Origin: Candidatus Scalindua japonica
GTDB taxonomy: Bacteria; Planctomycetota; Brocadiia; Brocadiales; Scalinduaceae
DNA: 64,000 nt
Direction of reading: 5' to 3'
NCBI RefSeq assembly: GCF_002443295.1
Contig: NZ_BAOS01000028.1
Span: 248,001 to 312,000 of the forward strand
How positions within the stretch are numbered: the first letter of the stretch is position 1; every line of letters begins with the position of its first letter. Made by a program: the position numbers and the translations under genes. Under the pieces are notes generated by a model. That model was not told the origin of the DNA, did no database searches, and worked only from the letters and a program-made list of their open reading frames with translations. Of this stretch, positions 6,794-16,317 are shown one piece after another.

Positions 6794-9526
6794 ATGAATG
6801 ATAATGACTATTTCATAAAAGATGGCTCAAAGATTGTTGTAGTTGGTGGTGGGCCAGCAGGAAGTTTTTTTGCATATTTTGCGTTAAAAATTGCTAAGCA
6901 AAAAGGCATAGCTGTGGACATTACTATTTTCGAAGGAAAGAACTTTTCTCAAAAAGGGCCACGTGGGTGCAATATGTGTCCGGGAGTTTTATCGGAAAAA
7001 CTTTATGGAGAACTGAAAAAAAATGATTTACTTCCGCCGGACAGATGTGTGCAGAAGGTGGTCAAAGGTTACTATTTCCATACTCATGATGGATGTGTAG
7101 AAGTTCAGAATCCAGCGCCATCCGTCGAAAAAAAAATATTAACGGTTTTCAGAGGCGATGGCCCCATGTTTTCACAACTATCTGAAAGTAAGAGTTTTGA
7201 CAACTTTCTTTTGCGGCGAGCAGAAAGTATGGGAGCTAACGTTAGTTCTGATATTGTAAGCAATATAATATTTCCATCAGATAAGAAAGAACAGGTAAAA
7301 GTATATTTTGGGAAGAAAAGTTCCTGGAGAATAATGAATGCTGATCTTGTAGTGGGTGCGTTCGGATTGAATACCGGTATGCTGGAAAAAGTGAAAGGAC
7401 TGGGGATTGGCTATATTCCGCCTAAAACTGTTAGAGCTTGCCAGGCCGAGATTTATGTTGGGAATAGAAATGATAGCAAAAACATTGATAGTAGAATCCG
7501 TATATTTTCATTAGGTATAAAACCAATTACGTATGCCTCTTTTACACCAAGAGGAGACTATATAACTGTTACGCTCGTTGGTAAAACTGATTTGAATAAA
7601 GAGCATTTGATAGAATTTCTTAATCACCCAGTTGTCCGCCGTACCTTCCCGGAAGAAGGCTGGAAGATGCCAAAAAACTATTGTATCTGTTTTCCCAAGA
7701 TAAATATTACACAAGCCAGGCATCCATTTTCCGATAGATTTGTTGCTATTGGCAGTGCGGGTATTTCAAGATATTATAAGCATGGTATTGAGTCTGCTTT
7801 TATTAGCTCCAGGATAGCGGCAAAAAGTGTGTTTGAATCCGGTGTCTCTGAGGGCGCTTTCAGAAAAGGTTATTATAAACCTGTAATAAAGGTTTTTGGA
7901 TCTGACAGTTTGTATGGAAGGTGGGTTTTTGGTCTTAATGATTATATCACTTCTAGAAAACGTATTTCTGCCGGTTATTTTTCATTCCTTAAGTCAGACA
8001 AAAAATTGCCTGTTTCCAAAATACAGATGCAGTTTTTGTGGAATATGTTTACGGGGAGCATTCCATTTAAGAAGTTGTTTATCAAGGTGTTCGATCCAAT
8101 GTTACAGCTCAGATTACTCCCTGTGACTGTGATAGTCTGGAATAAACAGGCGTTTGAGTCTCTTTTCAGCGGCGGGAAGTTAAGACATGAAAAGAGATTA
8201 AATATCCTTGCAAATAAGGGACTTGGCCCGCTTGAAGATGGTCAGACAGTGGTTGTCATTGGTGGAGGTCCCGGTGGGACGAGTTGTGCAATTACGCTTA
8301 GCAAATTGGCAAAGAGACGCAACATTAATTTAAATATAGTGTTGTATGAAGGTAAGGATTTTGAGAAGGATGAACAGTTTAATCCATGTGTAGGAGTGCT
8401 GTCTCCACCCATAGAAGAAATATTACAGAGTAAATTAGGAATTCCATTTCCACACGAACTTGTATTGGAAAAGATTCCCGCATATTATCTGCATTCTGAT
8501 GACGAAGATATAAAGTTAGAAAGCGATGGTGAAATGTCATGTGCGGTACATAGAATATTATTTGATAATTACCTTTTACACTGCGCGAAAGATGCTGGGG
8601 TAAAAATAATTCATGGTAGAGTGACAAATATTGACGTTGAGCCTAGTGGGACAATGGTCTACAGTGAAAGGGACAATAGACGGGCAGATGTAGTTGTTGG
8701 GGCGTTTGGTTTGGATGAAGGGGCGTGTAAGGTTTTTGAAACGGCTACACATTATCGAACAGGTCGTTATATGAGCACTATTTTAACCAAATTTTTTCCT
8801 GAAAAAGAAGAGATGGAGAAGTTTGGAAACTGTATACACGCTTTTATTCCCTTGCTGAGAGGTATAGAGTTTGGCGCCATAACTCCCAAGATTGACCATC
8901 TTGATATTAATATTGCCGGTTCAAAAGTCAACTGGCGTATGATGGATAATTTTCTTTTGATGCCTCAGGTTACCAGGGTTTTACCCTCTAATTTTGCCAT
9001 GCAGAGACACGAATTGTTTTATAGTCGATGGCAGTTTCCAACATCCCCTGCAAAAAATCTCTTTGGAGATAGATATGTTACTGTTGGAGATGCGGCAGGT
9101 ATTATTCGAGCATTTAAGGGGAAAGGTGTGAATACTGCTTGTCTGACTGGGATAAGGGCGGCAGAGGTGATGATGGACGTGGGTATATCAAAAGAAGCTT
9201 TTAAGGATTATTACAATAGTTTTTCTGATATAACCCACGATCTTCCTTATGGAAAAGTCATTAGAATGCTCGCGGGTTTCAGCGCACATTACGGGCTTTT
9301 TAGCCCAATGATTCGATTGGCAAAGGAAGATAAGAAATTCAGGACGGCCTTTTTCAATTCCGTTGCGGGGAGTAAAATGTTTAAAGATATAATATTTGAA
9401 ACTATTAGCTTGCAATTATCATGGAAAGTTGTGAGAATTCTTGTAGCATGGCTTCTGGGAAGGCTCTCTTTTATGTCATGGGTTATAAAACCTATAAGTA
9501 AGGTTTTAACTAATAAACGAACATGA
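6794..9526 (+). CDS. Fused double geranylgeranyl-reductase-like flavoprotein
   Basis: At 910 residues this is about twice the family length. Residues 1 to about 455 form one GGR-like module (V-V-G-G-G-P-A-G near residue 20, R-G-C-N-M-C-P-G-V, V-V-G-A-F-G-L-N-T-G) nearly parallel to the preceding gene. From about residue 485 a second complete module begins with its own I-G-G-G-P-G-G motif near residue 490 and a V-V-G-A-F-G-L-D-E-G segment. In the second module the Cys motif is reduced to F-N-P-C-V-G-V, so one of the two cysteines is missing. The two halves may act on successive steps or form an internal pseudo-dimer. There is no stop or frameshift between them, so the fusion is real in this sequence. 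The sensor kinase follows 9 bp downstream. Confidence 0.8.
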   Translation: MNDNDYFIKDGSKIVVVGGGPAGSFFAYFALKIAKQKGIAVDITIFEGKNFSQKGPRGCNMCPGVLSEKLYGELKKNDLLPPDRCVQKVVKGYYFHTHDGCVEVQNPAPSVEKKILTVFRGDGPMFSQLSESKSFDNFLLRRAESMGANVSSDIVSNIIFPSDKKEQVKVYFGKKSSWRIMNADLVVGAFGLNTGMLEKVKGLGIGYIPPKTVRACQAEIYVGNRNDSKNIDSRIRIFSLGIKPITYASFTPRGDYITVTLVGKTDLNKEHLIEFLNHPVVRRTFPEEGWKMPKNYCICFPKINITQARHPFSDRFVAIGSAGISRYYKHGIESAFISSRIAAKSVFESGVSEGAFRKGYYKPVIKVFGSDSLYGRWVFGLNDYITSRKRISAGYFSFLKSDKKLPVSKIQMQFLWNMFTGSIPFKKLFIKVFDPMLQLRLLPVTVIVWNKQAFESLFSGGKLRHEKRLNILANKGLGPLEDGQTVVVIGGGPGGTSCAITLSKLAKRRNINLNIVLYEGKDFEKDEQFNPCVGVLSPPIEEILQSKLGIPFPHELVLEKIPAYYLHSDDEDIKLESDGEMSCAVHRILFDNYLLHCAKDAGVKIIHGRVTNIDVEPSGTMVYSERDNRRADVVVGAFGLDEGACKVFETATHYRTGRYMSTILTKFFPEKEEMEKFGNCIHAFIPLLRGIEFGAITPKIDHLDINIAGSKVNWRMMDNFLLMPQVTRVLPSNFAMQRHELFYSRWQFPTSPAKNLFGDRYVTVGDAAGIIRAFKGKGVNTACLTGIRAAEVMMDVGISKEAFKDYYNSFSDITHDLPYGKVIRMLAGFSAHYGLFSPMIRLAKEDKKFRTAFFNSVAGSKMFKDIIFETISLQLSWKVVRILVAWLLGRLSFMSWVIKPISKVLTNKRT

Positions 9527-9535
9527 TGGTAAAAA

Positions 9536-12019
9536 ATGAAAAAAAAAGAAATTTACATTTTAGAGATCTTTAAGAAAAAAAAGCCTTTAACTATAATCCT
9601 TGAACACCTGAGTTCCTTGTTGAAGGCTATTGAAATCAAATCAATAAAAAAGAAAATGATTCTTGTGTTTTTAATCCTGGCCCTCATTCCTCTGTTGGCA
9701 ATGAGGCTGTGGGTTTATCCTAAAGCACAGGATGCGTTGCAAATGTCTTTAGTACAGAATCTGCAAAGTGTTGGGCATAAGCAGGCAGAACTTATCAAAG
9801 GTTGGATTGAAGAAAGAAAGGGTGATGTGAGGGTTATTGCTGAGAACCCTTTTACACTGCTTGCATCCAGGATAGAAACGAATGATAAGCGGTTCTGGCG
9901 TCTTTTGAGATATACTCACTACATAAGATACGAGTATGGTTATAAGGAGGTTCTTATAAGTGATACAGAGGGTATAGTCCATGTCTCCACACAAAAGGGA
10001 AGAATAGGTGCAGATGTATCTGGTCTGGAATATTTTAAAAAGGCGATGAACGGAGAGACATTCGCGTCACAGATATTCCCTTCAAAGGAACTCGTTGAAA
10101 ATAAATTCGGCAGGATGGAAACAGGTGTTCCGACTATGGTGGTTGCAACTCCGATTACTGATCAGAATAAAATAATGGGTGTTGCATGCCTCAGGGTTGA
10201 CGTGCAAAAAATAAGTGAATTAATGCAAAGTATAAAATTGGGTGAGAGTGGCGAAACATATCTTGTTAACAAGCAGGGATATATGATAACAGAATCTCGA
10301 TTCGCAACTGATTTAAGGAATAGGGGTTTGATAGAATATGGCACAACTCTTGAATCTAAACTAATTAACCCTGAAACAGGAAAATTGACAAAGTCTGTTG
10401 CGGAGTGTCTGAAAGGGCACACAGGTTCTGATGGAGAGGGCTATGTGGATTATCGTGGTGTGAAGGTTATAGGTTTCTGGCAATGGGTCCCGGAGTTGGA
10501 TTGGGGTGTAATTGCTGAGATTGATTACAAAGAAGGTTATATAGAGGTTAACAGGCTTCGCAAGAATGTTAATACGATTATGATTATAGTCTCTTTAGGA
10601 GTAGTGTTACTTGCTGTTTTTATGGGACAAAGAATGGTGGCCCCCATCCTTTATCTAACAGACGCGACAAGAAAAATGAATGCTGGTGATCTTACTCAAG
10701 AGGTAGATATTCATACCAGAGATGAAATTGGTGAGCTTGCAGTTTCTTTCAATATGATGACCAGGACCTTAAAAAACAGAAACGAGGAGCTTCAGTCATC
10801 TAATATTTTTATGGAATCAATGTTTGATGCCATAAGAGATCCCATGACAGTCCTGGATAAAGATGGGACTATTAAACAGGTTAATAAGGTCGCAATTGAT
10901 ACCTATGGTGAGGATATTATCGGGAAGAAATGCTTTTCTGTTTATAAAGGCCGGGAATCTATTTGTGGCCATTGTCCTACAATGAAGTCAATTGAAACAT
11001 TGGAGCCTGCTACGGCGGAGCACTATGTGGAAAGGGACAAAAAATACGTACTTATTTCTTCTTATCCTATCTTAAATAAAGATGGAAAACTAGAATCAAT
11101 AATAAAACTTGTTAGAGATATAACGGAACAGAAGAAGCTTGAAAAGGAACTCCAGGATTATACCGCGAATCTGGAGAAGACCGTTGAGGAAAGAACAAGA
11201 GATTTAAAATCTACAAATGAAGAGCTGAAGCAACGAAGTGTTGAGATCGAAAAAGCCAATGAGGAGTTGCGTAGCCTTGATAAGATGAAAGACGTAATGA
11301 TCCGAGATGTGACTCATGAATTAAAATCACCGGTAGCACAGGTTCAAATGGCCATAGATCTCTGGACTAATGAGGCAACTAAGGAAAAAGTAGATAAAGA
11401 GAAGGGGAAAAAGCTAAGTAAAATAATCTATGACAATATTCAGAGACTGAAGAAAACAATTCAAAGCATTTTGGATTTGTCAGTATTAGAGTCTGGTCGT
11501 GTCGCATATCAAAAGGAGGCTTTGGACCTGGAGGTGTTGGTACATCAAACAGCAGAAGGGTTAAAATTAATAGCCGAGAAGAAAAAGTTGATATTAACAA
11601 CGAGGATTCCTGACAAACTTCCGAACGTGTTTGGAGATAGAACAGAGATTACAAGGGTTGTCTCAAATTTAATAGATAATGCTATAAAATACTCTGAAAC
11701 TGGAGAAATAATAGTCTCTGCTGTGAGAAGGCCCAGGGAGGTAGAAATAGCAGTTAAAGATCAGGGGATTGGCTTGATTACGCCAAAGGGAAGTTTTGAT
11801 AAGCTATTTAGTAGATTCTACCAGGAAAGAGCAAGTGCTGACGGTTCAGGAGTGGGTCTTGCTATCTGTAAAAAGATTGTAAACGCTCATGGTGGGAAGA
11901 TCTGGGTTGAAAGTGAAGGCAAGGGAAAAGGTACAACATTCAAGTTTACATTGCCGGTAATTACAGATGAGAAAACAAAACGGGATACCTCAAGTTCAAA
12001 TCCTGAAGAAGTGTCGTGA
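9536..12019 (+). CDS. Membrane sensor histidine kinase (dCache-HAMP-PAS-HisKA-HATPase)
   Basis: This 827-residue kinase has a membrane helix near 41-60 and a large extracytoplasmic sensor region of dCache type (about 65-340). A second helix (about 345-365) leads into a HAMP linker, a PAS domain (about 420-535) carrying a C-G-H-C-P pair, a coiled coil, and the phosphoacceptor H-box D-V-T-H-E-L-K-S-P. The ATPase domain shows the N box (N-L-I-D-N-A), D-Q-G-I-G-L and G-S-G-V-G-L. It directly follows the flavoprotein genes and precedes a single-domain receiver gene by about 117 bp, which makes a cognate pair likely. The ligand is unknown; the CxxC in the PAS domain could bind metal or sense redox. 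Confidence 0.9.
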   Translation: MKKKEIYILEIFKKKKPLTIILEHLSSLLKAIEIKSIKKKMILVFLILALIPLLAMRLWVYPKAQDALQMSLVQNLQSVGHKQAELIKGWIEERKGDVRVIAENPFTLLASRIETNDKRFWRLLRYTHYIRYEYGYKEVLISDTEGIVHVSTQKGRIGADVSGLEYFKKAMNGETFASQIFPSKELVENKFGRMETGVPTMVVATPITDQNKIMGVACLRVDVQKISELMQSIKLGESGETYLVNKQGYMITESRFATDLRNRGLIEYGTTLESKLINPETGKLTKSVAECLKGHTGSDGEGYVDYRGVKVIGFWQWVPELDWGVIAEIDYKEGYIEVNRLRKNVNTIMIIVSLGVVLLAVFMGQRMVAPILYLTDATRKMNAGDLTQEVDIHTRDEIGELAVSFNMMTRTLKNRNEELQSSNIFMESMFDAIRDPMTVLDKDGTIKQVNKVAIDTYGEDIIGKKCFSVYKGRESICGHCPTMKSIETLEPATAEHYVERDKKYVLISSYPILNKDGKLESIIKLVRDITEQKKLEKELQDYTANLEKTVEERTRDLKSTNEELKQRSVEIEKANEELRSLDKMKDVMIRDVTHELKSPVAQVQMAIDLWTNEATKEKVDKEKGKKLSKIIYDNIQRLKKTIQSILDLSVLESGRVAYQKEALDLEVLVHQTAEGLKLIAEKKKLILTTRIPDKLPNVFGDRTEITRVVSNLIDNAIKYSETGEIIVSAVRRPREVEIAVKDQGIGLITPKGSFDKLFSRFYQERASADGSGVGLAICKKIVNAHGGKIWVESEGKGKGTTFKFTLPVITDEKTKRDTSSSNPEEVS

Positions 12020-12136
12020 TTTTAACTATGGAAATTTCCATTACGATTTGTATAGTATACCACTTGAGGGTAAGGTATTTGTCTCTTCAATAATTACGGT
12101 ACGTAAATACATAAATGAAAGAAAGGAGAACAGAGA

Positions 12137-12502
12137 ATGGGTAAGACAATAATGATAGTTGAGGATGAACAGGCATTTCATGATCTTTATTCCATGATGC
12201 TGGAAGACACGGGTTATGAGATAGTGCGTGCATACGACGGAGATGAGGCTTTGGCAAAACTGGAAGAGAAGAAACCCGATTTAATTATCCTCGATATACT
12301 TCTGGACCTGGTAACCGGAGATACATTCTTTCTTTATATAAAGGGTATGCCTGAATATTCTGATATTCCGGTTATTATATGCAGCAGTTTTTCACAAAAG
12401 GCATACAAAAATTTAAAGGATATGGATCCGAATCTTGTCTTTCTTGAAAAACCATTTACCAAAGAAAAAATGATTGAAGAAATTACGGCTAAGATAGGAT
12501 AA
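12137..12502 (+). CDS. Single-domain response regulator (CheY-like receiver)
   Basis: This 121-residue receiver domain has no output domain. The acidic pocket (E-D-E near residues 9-11), the phosphorylation site D53 in L-I-I-L-D-I-L, and the conserved lysine in L-E-K-P-F are all present. It is encoded directly after the sensor kinase on the same strand, with a good AAAGGAG ribosome site, so it is the probable phosphotransfer partner. With no DNA-binding domain it must act through protein contacts or as part of a phosphorelay. Confidence 0.92.
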   Translation: MGKTIMIVEDEQAFHDLYSMMLEDTGYEIVRAYDGDEALAKLEEKKPDLIILDILLDLVTGDTFFLYIKGMPEYSDIPVIICSSFSQKAYKNLKDMDPNLVFLEKPFTKEKMIEEITAKIG

Positions 12503-12526
12503 AGGAAATATGACGTGCCTGTAAAT

Positions 12527-12551
12527 AACGGTTTAAATCGTTTAAACCGTT
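12527..12551. terminator. Perfect palindrome downstream of the receiver gene
   Basis: An exact 11-bp inverted repeat (AACGGTTTAAA / TTTAAACCGTT) with a 3-nt loop lies 25 bp after the response regulator stop. There is no T-run, so it may be an RNA-stabilising hairpin or an operator rather than a classical intrinsic terminator. Confidence 0.5.
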
Positions 12552-12608
12552 CAATCAGTATTCGTTCCAGGGCTTCGGTACCTGATTGCGGTTTTGCTGT
12601 ATGTAGTA

Positions 12609-13127
12609 TTAGGCCATGTTTGAAAGTCGTTTGAGATAACTGATAAGCTTGAAGCAAAAGCTTGTCAGTTTTGTGTAATAATAACAACTCGGTTTTTCTA
12701 CTGTTATTTTGTCGCCAACACAGAGTTGTCCTCCCTTAATGACTCTGCAGCGTATTCCGCCCTTATCATTCATTGCGTCTCTGGCGCCGAGGCCAATCTT
12801 CTTTTCCATGTTATTGCATGGATTGCATTTTTCTTCTACGTAAACAAGTATTTGGCCTATACGTAAATTTTTAGTGATCAATTCGTTCAGTTTGATACCT
12901 TTAACCACAATCTGTCGCCTGCTCGCACCAGCAGGAACTTCATAGCCAAGTTCACGGGACATTTCATCTATAACTTCGGTTTCCACTAAAGTGATTTGTC
13001 CAATCTGAAATGTATCTGAACGGTAATCACCTACTATTCCAAAATTTGAACGAACAGCAACGTGATTACAGATTTCAGCGGCAGCATTTCGCTTTCGAAC
13101 AATATGAATTGAGATCACTTCAGCCAT
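12609..13127 (-). CDS. MOSC domain protein
   Basis: This 172-residue protein covers a complete MOSC domain, the C-terminal module of molybdenum-cofactor sulfurases, which is also found alone in bacteria and binds metal-sulfur or molybdenum-cofactor groups. Readable family features are G-I-V-G-D near residue 30, R-R-Q-I-V-V in the middle, and cysteines in K-C-N-P-C and G-I-R-C-R-V. A single MOSC domain of this size is typical of prokaryotes. The adjacent DUF2809 gene on the same strand overlaps its start by 13 bp, so the two are probably cotranslated. Its target is unknown; a molybdopterin oxidoreductase is encoded elsewhere in the window but not nearby. Confidence 0.82.
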   Translation of the reverse strand: MAEVISIHIVRKRNAAAEICNHVAVRSNFGIVGDYRSDTFQIGQITLVETEVIDEMSRELGYEVPAGASRRQIVVKGIKLNELITKNLRIGQILVYVEEKCNPCNNMEKKIGLGARDAMNDKGGIRCRVIKGGQLCVGDKITVEKPSCYYYTKLTSFCFKLISYLKRLSNMA

Positions 13128-13573
13128 ATTTGTTTTTCTGTTTTTTGGGTTTTCAATTTAATAATCAGCCAGCTTGCAAAGCAGCCGATAATATAGTGAG
13201 GGAAGTCCCACCATACAAAGGTTGTCCCGATTAAAGTACGGCCTGTAAATGTAGAGCGTATATATTCAAGAAATATAGGGTGCCATAATTGCAGACATTC
13301 AAGAAGGCAGGTGGCCCCAAAAACTGAGCATGTTACCCAAAATGCAGTAGCATAAGGAAAAAACAAAATTACAACAAAACACCAGAACATTTCGTAAAGG
13401 ATACCACCTGCATAATAATTAAACCACCACGAGCATGGTCCAGTATAAAATTTACTGGCAAGGCCTGACGGGGTTATTATGAGAAGTAATATGAAACTGT
13501 AAAAACGTGGTACCCTGGCGCTGTTAACATTACCCTTGCAAATCATTCTCATGCCCTTTGGAAAAATACACAA
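13115..13573 (-). CDS. DUF2809 family membrane protein
   Basis: This polytopic membrane protein of about 145-152 residues has roughly four hydrophobic segments. The W-H-P-x-F-L-x-x-I-R-S-T-F-x-G-R-T-L-I-G segment and the following W-W-D-F-P-H-Y match DUF2809, a family of unknown function. The start could be the first Met or one seven residues later. Its 3' end overlaps the MOSC gene start by 13 bp, suggesting translational coupling. Confidence 0.7.
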   Translation of the reverse strand: MCIFPKGMRMICKGNVNSARVPRFYSFILLLIITPSGLASKFYTGPCSWWFNYYAGGILYEMFWCFVVILFFPYATAFWVTCSVFGATCLLECLQLWHPIFLEYIRSTFTGRTLIGTTFVWWDFPHYIIGCFASWLIIKLKTQKTEKQIWLK

Positions 13574-13728
13574 TAGATTATTATATCGTGTAATACAAAA
13601 TTATGTAAAATTATTTTTTGATTATATTTGTCTGTCGTGAGGCAATAATTTTTCTTGTTGATTCGTAGGTACGGTTGATTTAGAATTAAGTGATATATAC
13701 CAGTTAAAATCTTTTTAATATAGATGTA

Positions 13729-13938
13729 ATGGGAAAAATTGAAATTAAGGAAGAGAGATGCAAGGGTTGTGAGCTTTGCATCGATGTTTGTCCTTATGGG
13801 CTTTTGAAGATGTCTGTTGAGGTTAATCATTATGGCTATCACACCGCACAATTTGTTAACGGTAATGGTCAAAAATGTACTGCGTGTAAATTTTGCGGTT
13901 TGATGTGTCCGGACTTTGCGATAGATGTTTACAAATAA
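13729..13938 (+). CDS. Small 2[4Fe-4S] ferredoxin (KorD/VorD-like)
   Basis: This 69-residue protein holds two ferredoxin motifs, C-K-G-C-E-L-C-I-D-V-C-P and C-T-A-C-K-F-C-G-L-M-C-P. Length and layout match the delta (ferredoxin) subunit of 2-oxoacid:ferredoxin oxidoreductases. Those subunits are normally encoded directly before the alpha subunit, but here the next plus-strand gene is hslV, so this copy stands alone. It probably serves as a soluble electron carrier. The ribosome site is weak. Confidence 0.85.
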   Translation: MGKIEIKEERCKGCELCIDVCPYGLLKMSVEVNHYGYHTAQFVNGNGQKCTACKFCGLMCPDFAIDVYK

Positions 13939-14134
13939 CTTTAATAACTTTGCTTTTGATAATTGTTCTAAAAACTGCCGTACCATTTCAACTAAGTAAA
14001 ACAGTTCATTGCTATTCTCACGCATGTTACTCTCGTAGAAATCGCCTTTTTAGGTAAAAGTTTCTTGCCTTGCTAATATTTACTGGTATGATTGCTTAAT
14101 GCATATTCTATTTAGTATTTCAAAGCTGATAACA

Positions 14135-14178
14135 CTTCGACTTCTCTCCGTGTGAAGTCATCCTGATCGGAGTCGAAG
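14135..14178. repeat. REP-like inverted repeat upstream of hslV
   Basis: CTTCGACT and AGTCGAAG (8 bp, exact) face each other across about 28 bp. The sequence resembles dispersed CTTCGAC-type REP hairpins found in many genomes. It ends about 33 bp before the hslV start. Confidence 0.5.
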
Positions 14179-14210
14179 GATAATCTCTTGTCACAAAGGA
14201 CTTAATTTAA

Positions 14211-14741
14211 ATGTTTAAATCTACAACCATATTATCGGTAAGACATAAAGACTCTATAGCTATAGGTGGTGACGGACAGGTTACTATGAGCTCCTTTATA
14301 GTTAAAAAAGAGGCCTGTAAGATCCGGAAATTATACCATGAAAAGGTTTTTGTCGGGTTTGCCGGGTCGGCGGCAGATGCATTTGCTCTGATGGAAAGGT
14401 TTGAATCTAAATTAGAGAAATATCAGGGTAATGTGCTTCGGAGTGCACATGAACTTGCTAAAGACTGGCGTACTGATAAGGTTTTAAGAAAGCTGGAGTC
14501 ACTGTTAATAGCTGTTGATAAAGATTGCTCTCTCCTTGTTTCCGGTAGTGGAGAGATAATTGAACCGGATGATGGGATTCTGGGTATAGGTTCCGGTGGA
14601 CAGTTTGCTACCGCTGCGGCAAGGGCGCTTGTAAAACATTCTGAACTTAGTGCAAAACAGATAGTAGAGGAGGCACTAAAGATAACAGCAGATATATGTG
14701 TATATACAAATGCAAATATACGTGTGGAGGAGATTAAGTGA
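14211..14741 (+). CDS. hslV: ATP-dependent protease subunit HslV
   Basis: HslV is the proteolytic chamber of the HslUV protease in the cytoplasm. The 176-residue sequence has the short leader M-F-K-S before T-T-I-L-S-V, so the catalytic N-terminal Thr after processing is Thr5. G-G-D-G-Q-V and the lysine equivalent to K33 (A-C-K-I-R-K-L) are present, as are G-F-A-G and I-G-S-G-G. The stop codon overlaps the GTG start of hslU in a GTGA, giving tight translational coupling. Confidence 0.96.
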   Translation: MFKSTTILSVRHKDSIAIGGDGQVTMSSFIVKKEACKIRKLYHEKVFVGFAGSAADAFALMERFESKLEKYQGNVLRSAHELAKDWRTDKVLRKLESLLIAVDKDCSLLVSGSGEIIEPDDGILGIGSGGQFATAAARALVKHSELSAKQIVEEALKITADICVYTNANIRVEEIK

Positions 14742-16111
14742 GGGAGTTGACACCTAGGAAGATAGTTGAGGAATTAGATAAATATATAGTTGGTCAGAAG
14801 GAGGCAAAGAGAGCAGTTGCGATAGCAATAAGGAACCGGTGGAGGAGATTGCAGCTTTCTGATGAACTACGTGAGGAGGTTATGCCCAAAAATATTATAA
14901 TGATAGGTCCTACCGGTGTGGGAAAGACTGAGATTGCACGCAGAATAGCAAATTTAGTCAAAGCGCCTTTTCTGAAGGTGGAGGCTTCTAAATATACAGA
15001 GGTTGGTTATCACGGACGTGATGTAGAGTCGATGATAAGAGATATCGTAGAAATTGCTGTTAATATGGTGCGGACAGAACAGATGGAAAAAGTAAGCGTG
15101 AAGGCAGATATGAATACAGAGGAGAGATTGCTGGATCTGCTGCTCCCATTACCTGAAGCTAAAGAAGAGGTAGCTGTCGTTAGAGGGGAAGGTGAAGACC
15201 GGGATGTCGATAAGGGGGGTACGGTCGTCGAAAAGAGGGAAACAACTCGCGAAAAATTCAGGAATAAGTTGAGACAGGGTAAACTTGAAGATCGTATGGT
15301 GGAGATTAAAACACAGGAGAAACCTGTTGTTATGCAGGGGATTGTTGCAGGAATAGAGGAGATAGGAGTCGATTTTCAGAATGTAATTGAAAAGATGATT
15401 CCACCAAAGACACAGGTAAAAAAGACGCCGATAAGTGATGCCCGAAAAATTATTAAACAGGAAGAAGCCGAGAAACTGATAGATAAGGAAAAAGTTACAA
15501 AGGATGCGTTGCATCGTGCTGAAAATATGGGGATAGTATTCATAGACGAGTTGGACAAGGTCGCAAGTCGTGAATCAGGTCACGGCCCCGATATATCACG
15601 CGAGGGAGTACAGAGAGATATCTTGCCCATTGTAGAGGGTTCTACTGTTGTAACCAGATACGGCATGGTTAAGACTGACAGGATTCTGTTTATAGCTGCC
15701 GGTGCGTTTCATGTTTCAAAGCCCTCAGATCTGATTCCTGAGCTTCAAGGTAGATTTCCAATAAGAGTTGAGCTGAAAGATTTAGGAAAAGAGGAGTTTA
15801 TCAGGATTCTTACAGAGCCTAAAAACGCATTGATAAAACAATATACCGAACTTCTGAAAACGGAGAAAGTAAATCTCCAATTTAACAAAGATGCGATTGA
15901 AGAGATAACCGATGTGGCAGTTAAAATAAATAAGCGAAGTCAAAGTATCGGTGCCAGGAGACTGCATACGGTAATGGAAAAATTACTGGAAGACGCCTCT
16001 TTTGATGCTCCGGACCTGGATGATAAGAATATTGTTGTTGATGCAGAATACGTACAGGATAAGATGAAAGATATTGTAAAAGATGAAGACTTAACGAAAT
16101 ATATTCTGTAG
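14738..16111 (+). CDS. hslU: ATP-dependent protease ATPase subunit HslU
   Basis: HslU is the AAA+ unfoldase that feeds HslV. The 457-residue protein has Walker A (G-P-T-G-V-G-K-T), the N-terminal I-V-G-Q-K-E-A-K-R motif, a long charged intermediate domain (about residues 110-245), Walker B (V-F-I-D-E-L-D-K) and the C-terminal sensor-2 and I-L tail that inserts between HslV subunits. The start is GTG, inside the hslV stop (GTGA). Length and domain order are normal for the family. Confidence 0.96.
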   Translation: MRELTPRKIVEELDKYIVGQKEAKRAVAIAIRNRWRRLQLSDELREEVMPKNIIMIGPTGVGKTEIARRIANLVKAPFLKVEASKYTEVGYHGRDVESMIRDIVEIAVNMVRTEQMEKVSVKADMNTEERLLDLLLPLPEAKEEVAVVRGEGEDRDVDKGGTVVEKRETTREKFRNKLRQGKLEDRMVEIKTQEKPVVMQGIVAGIEEIGVDFQNVIEKMIPPKTQVKKTPISDARKIIKQEEAEKLIDKEKVTKDALHRAENMGIVFIDELDKVASRESGHGPDISREGVQRDILPIVEGSTVVTRYGMVKTDRILFIAAGAFHVSKPSDLIPELQGRFPIRVELKDLGKEEFIRILTEPKNALIKQYTELLKTEKVNLQFNKDAIEEITDVAVKINKRSQSIGARRLHTVMEKLLEDASFDAPDLDDKNIVVDAEYVQDKMKDIVKDEDLTKYIL

Positions 16112-16317
16112 TTGGCAGATTTTCGAATTAATGAAAAACTTGCCAGTTGTGAACTCTTCAAACAAGGCATATTCGGCTTATTTATTTGCCTCCTCAGTAG
16201 AATCTGGATGTCCTTCGGAGCTTTTGACAACTTTTAAATAAGGTTTCCAAAGATCACTGCAAATTGCCATTAATTGCTCAGATCGCTTCTTGCCAAAATC
16301 AATAAAGAATTGCAATT

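Noticed and set aside
13549-14025. 158-codon minus-strand ORF over the small ferredoxin
   Set aside because: It is antisense to a clear two-cluster ferredoxin and has no recognisable domain or ribosome site.
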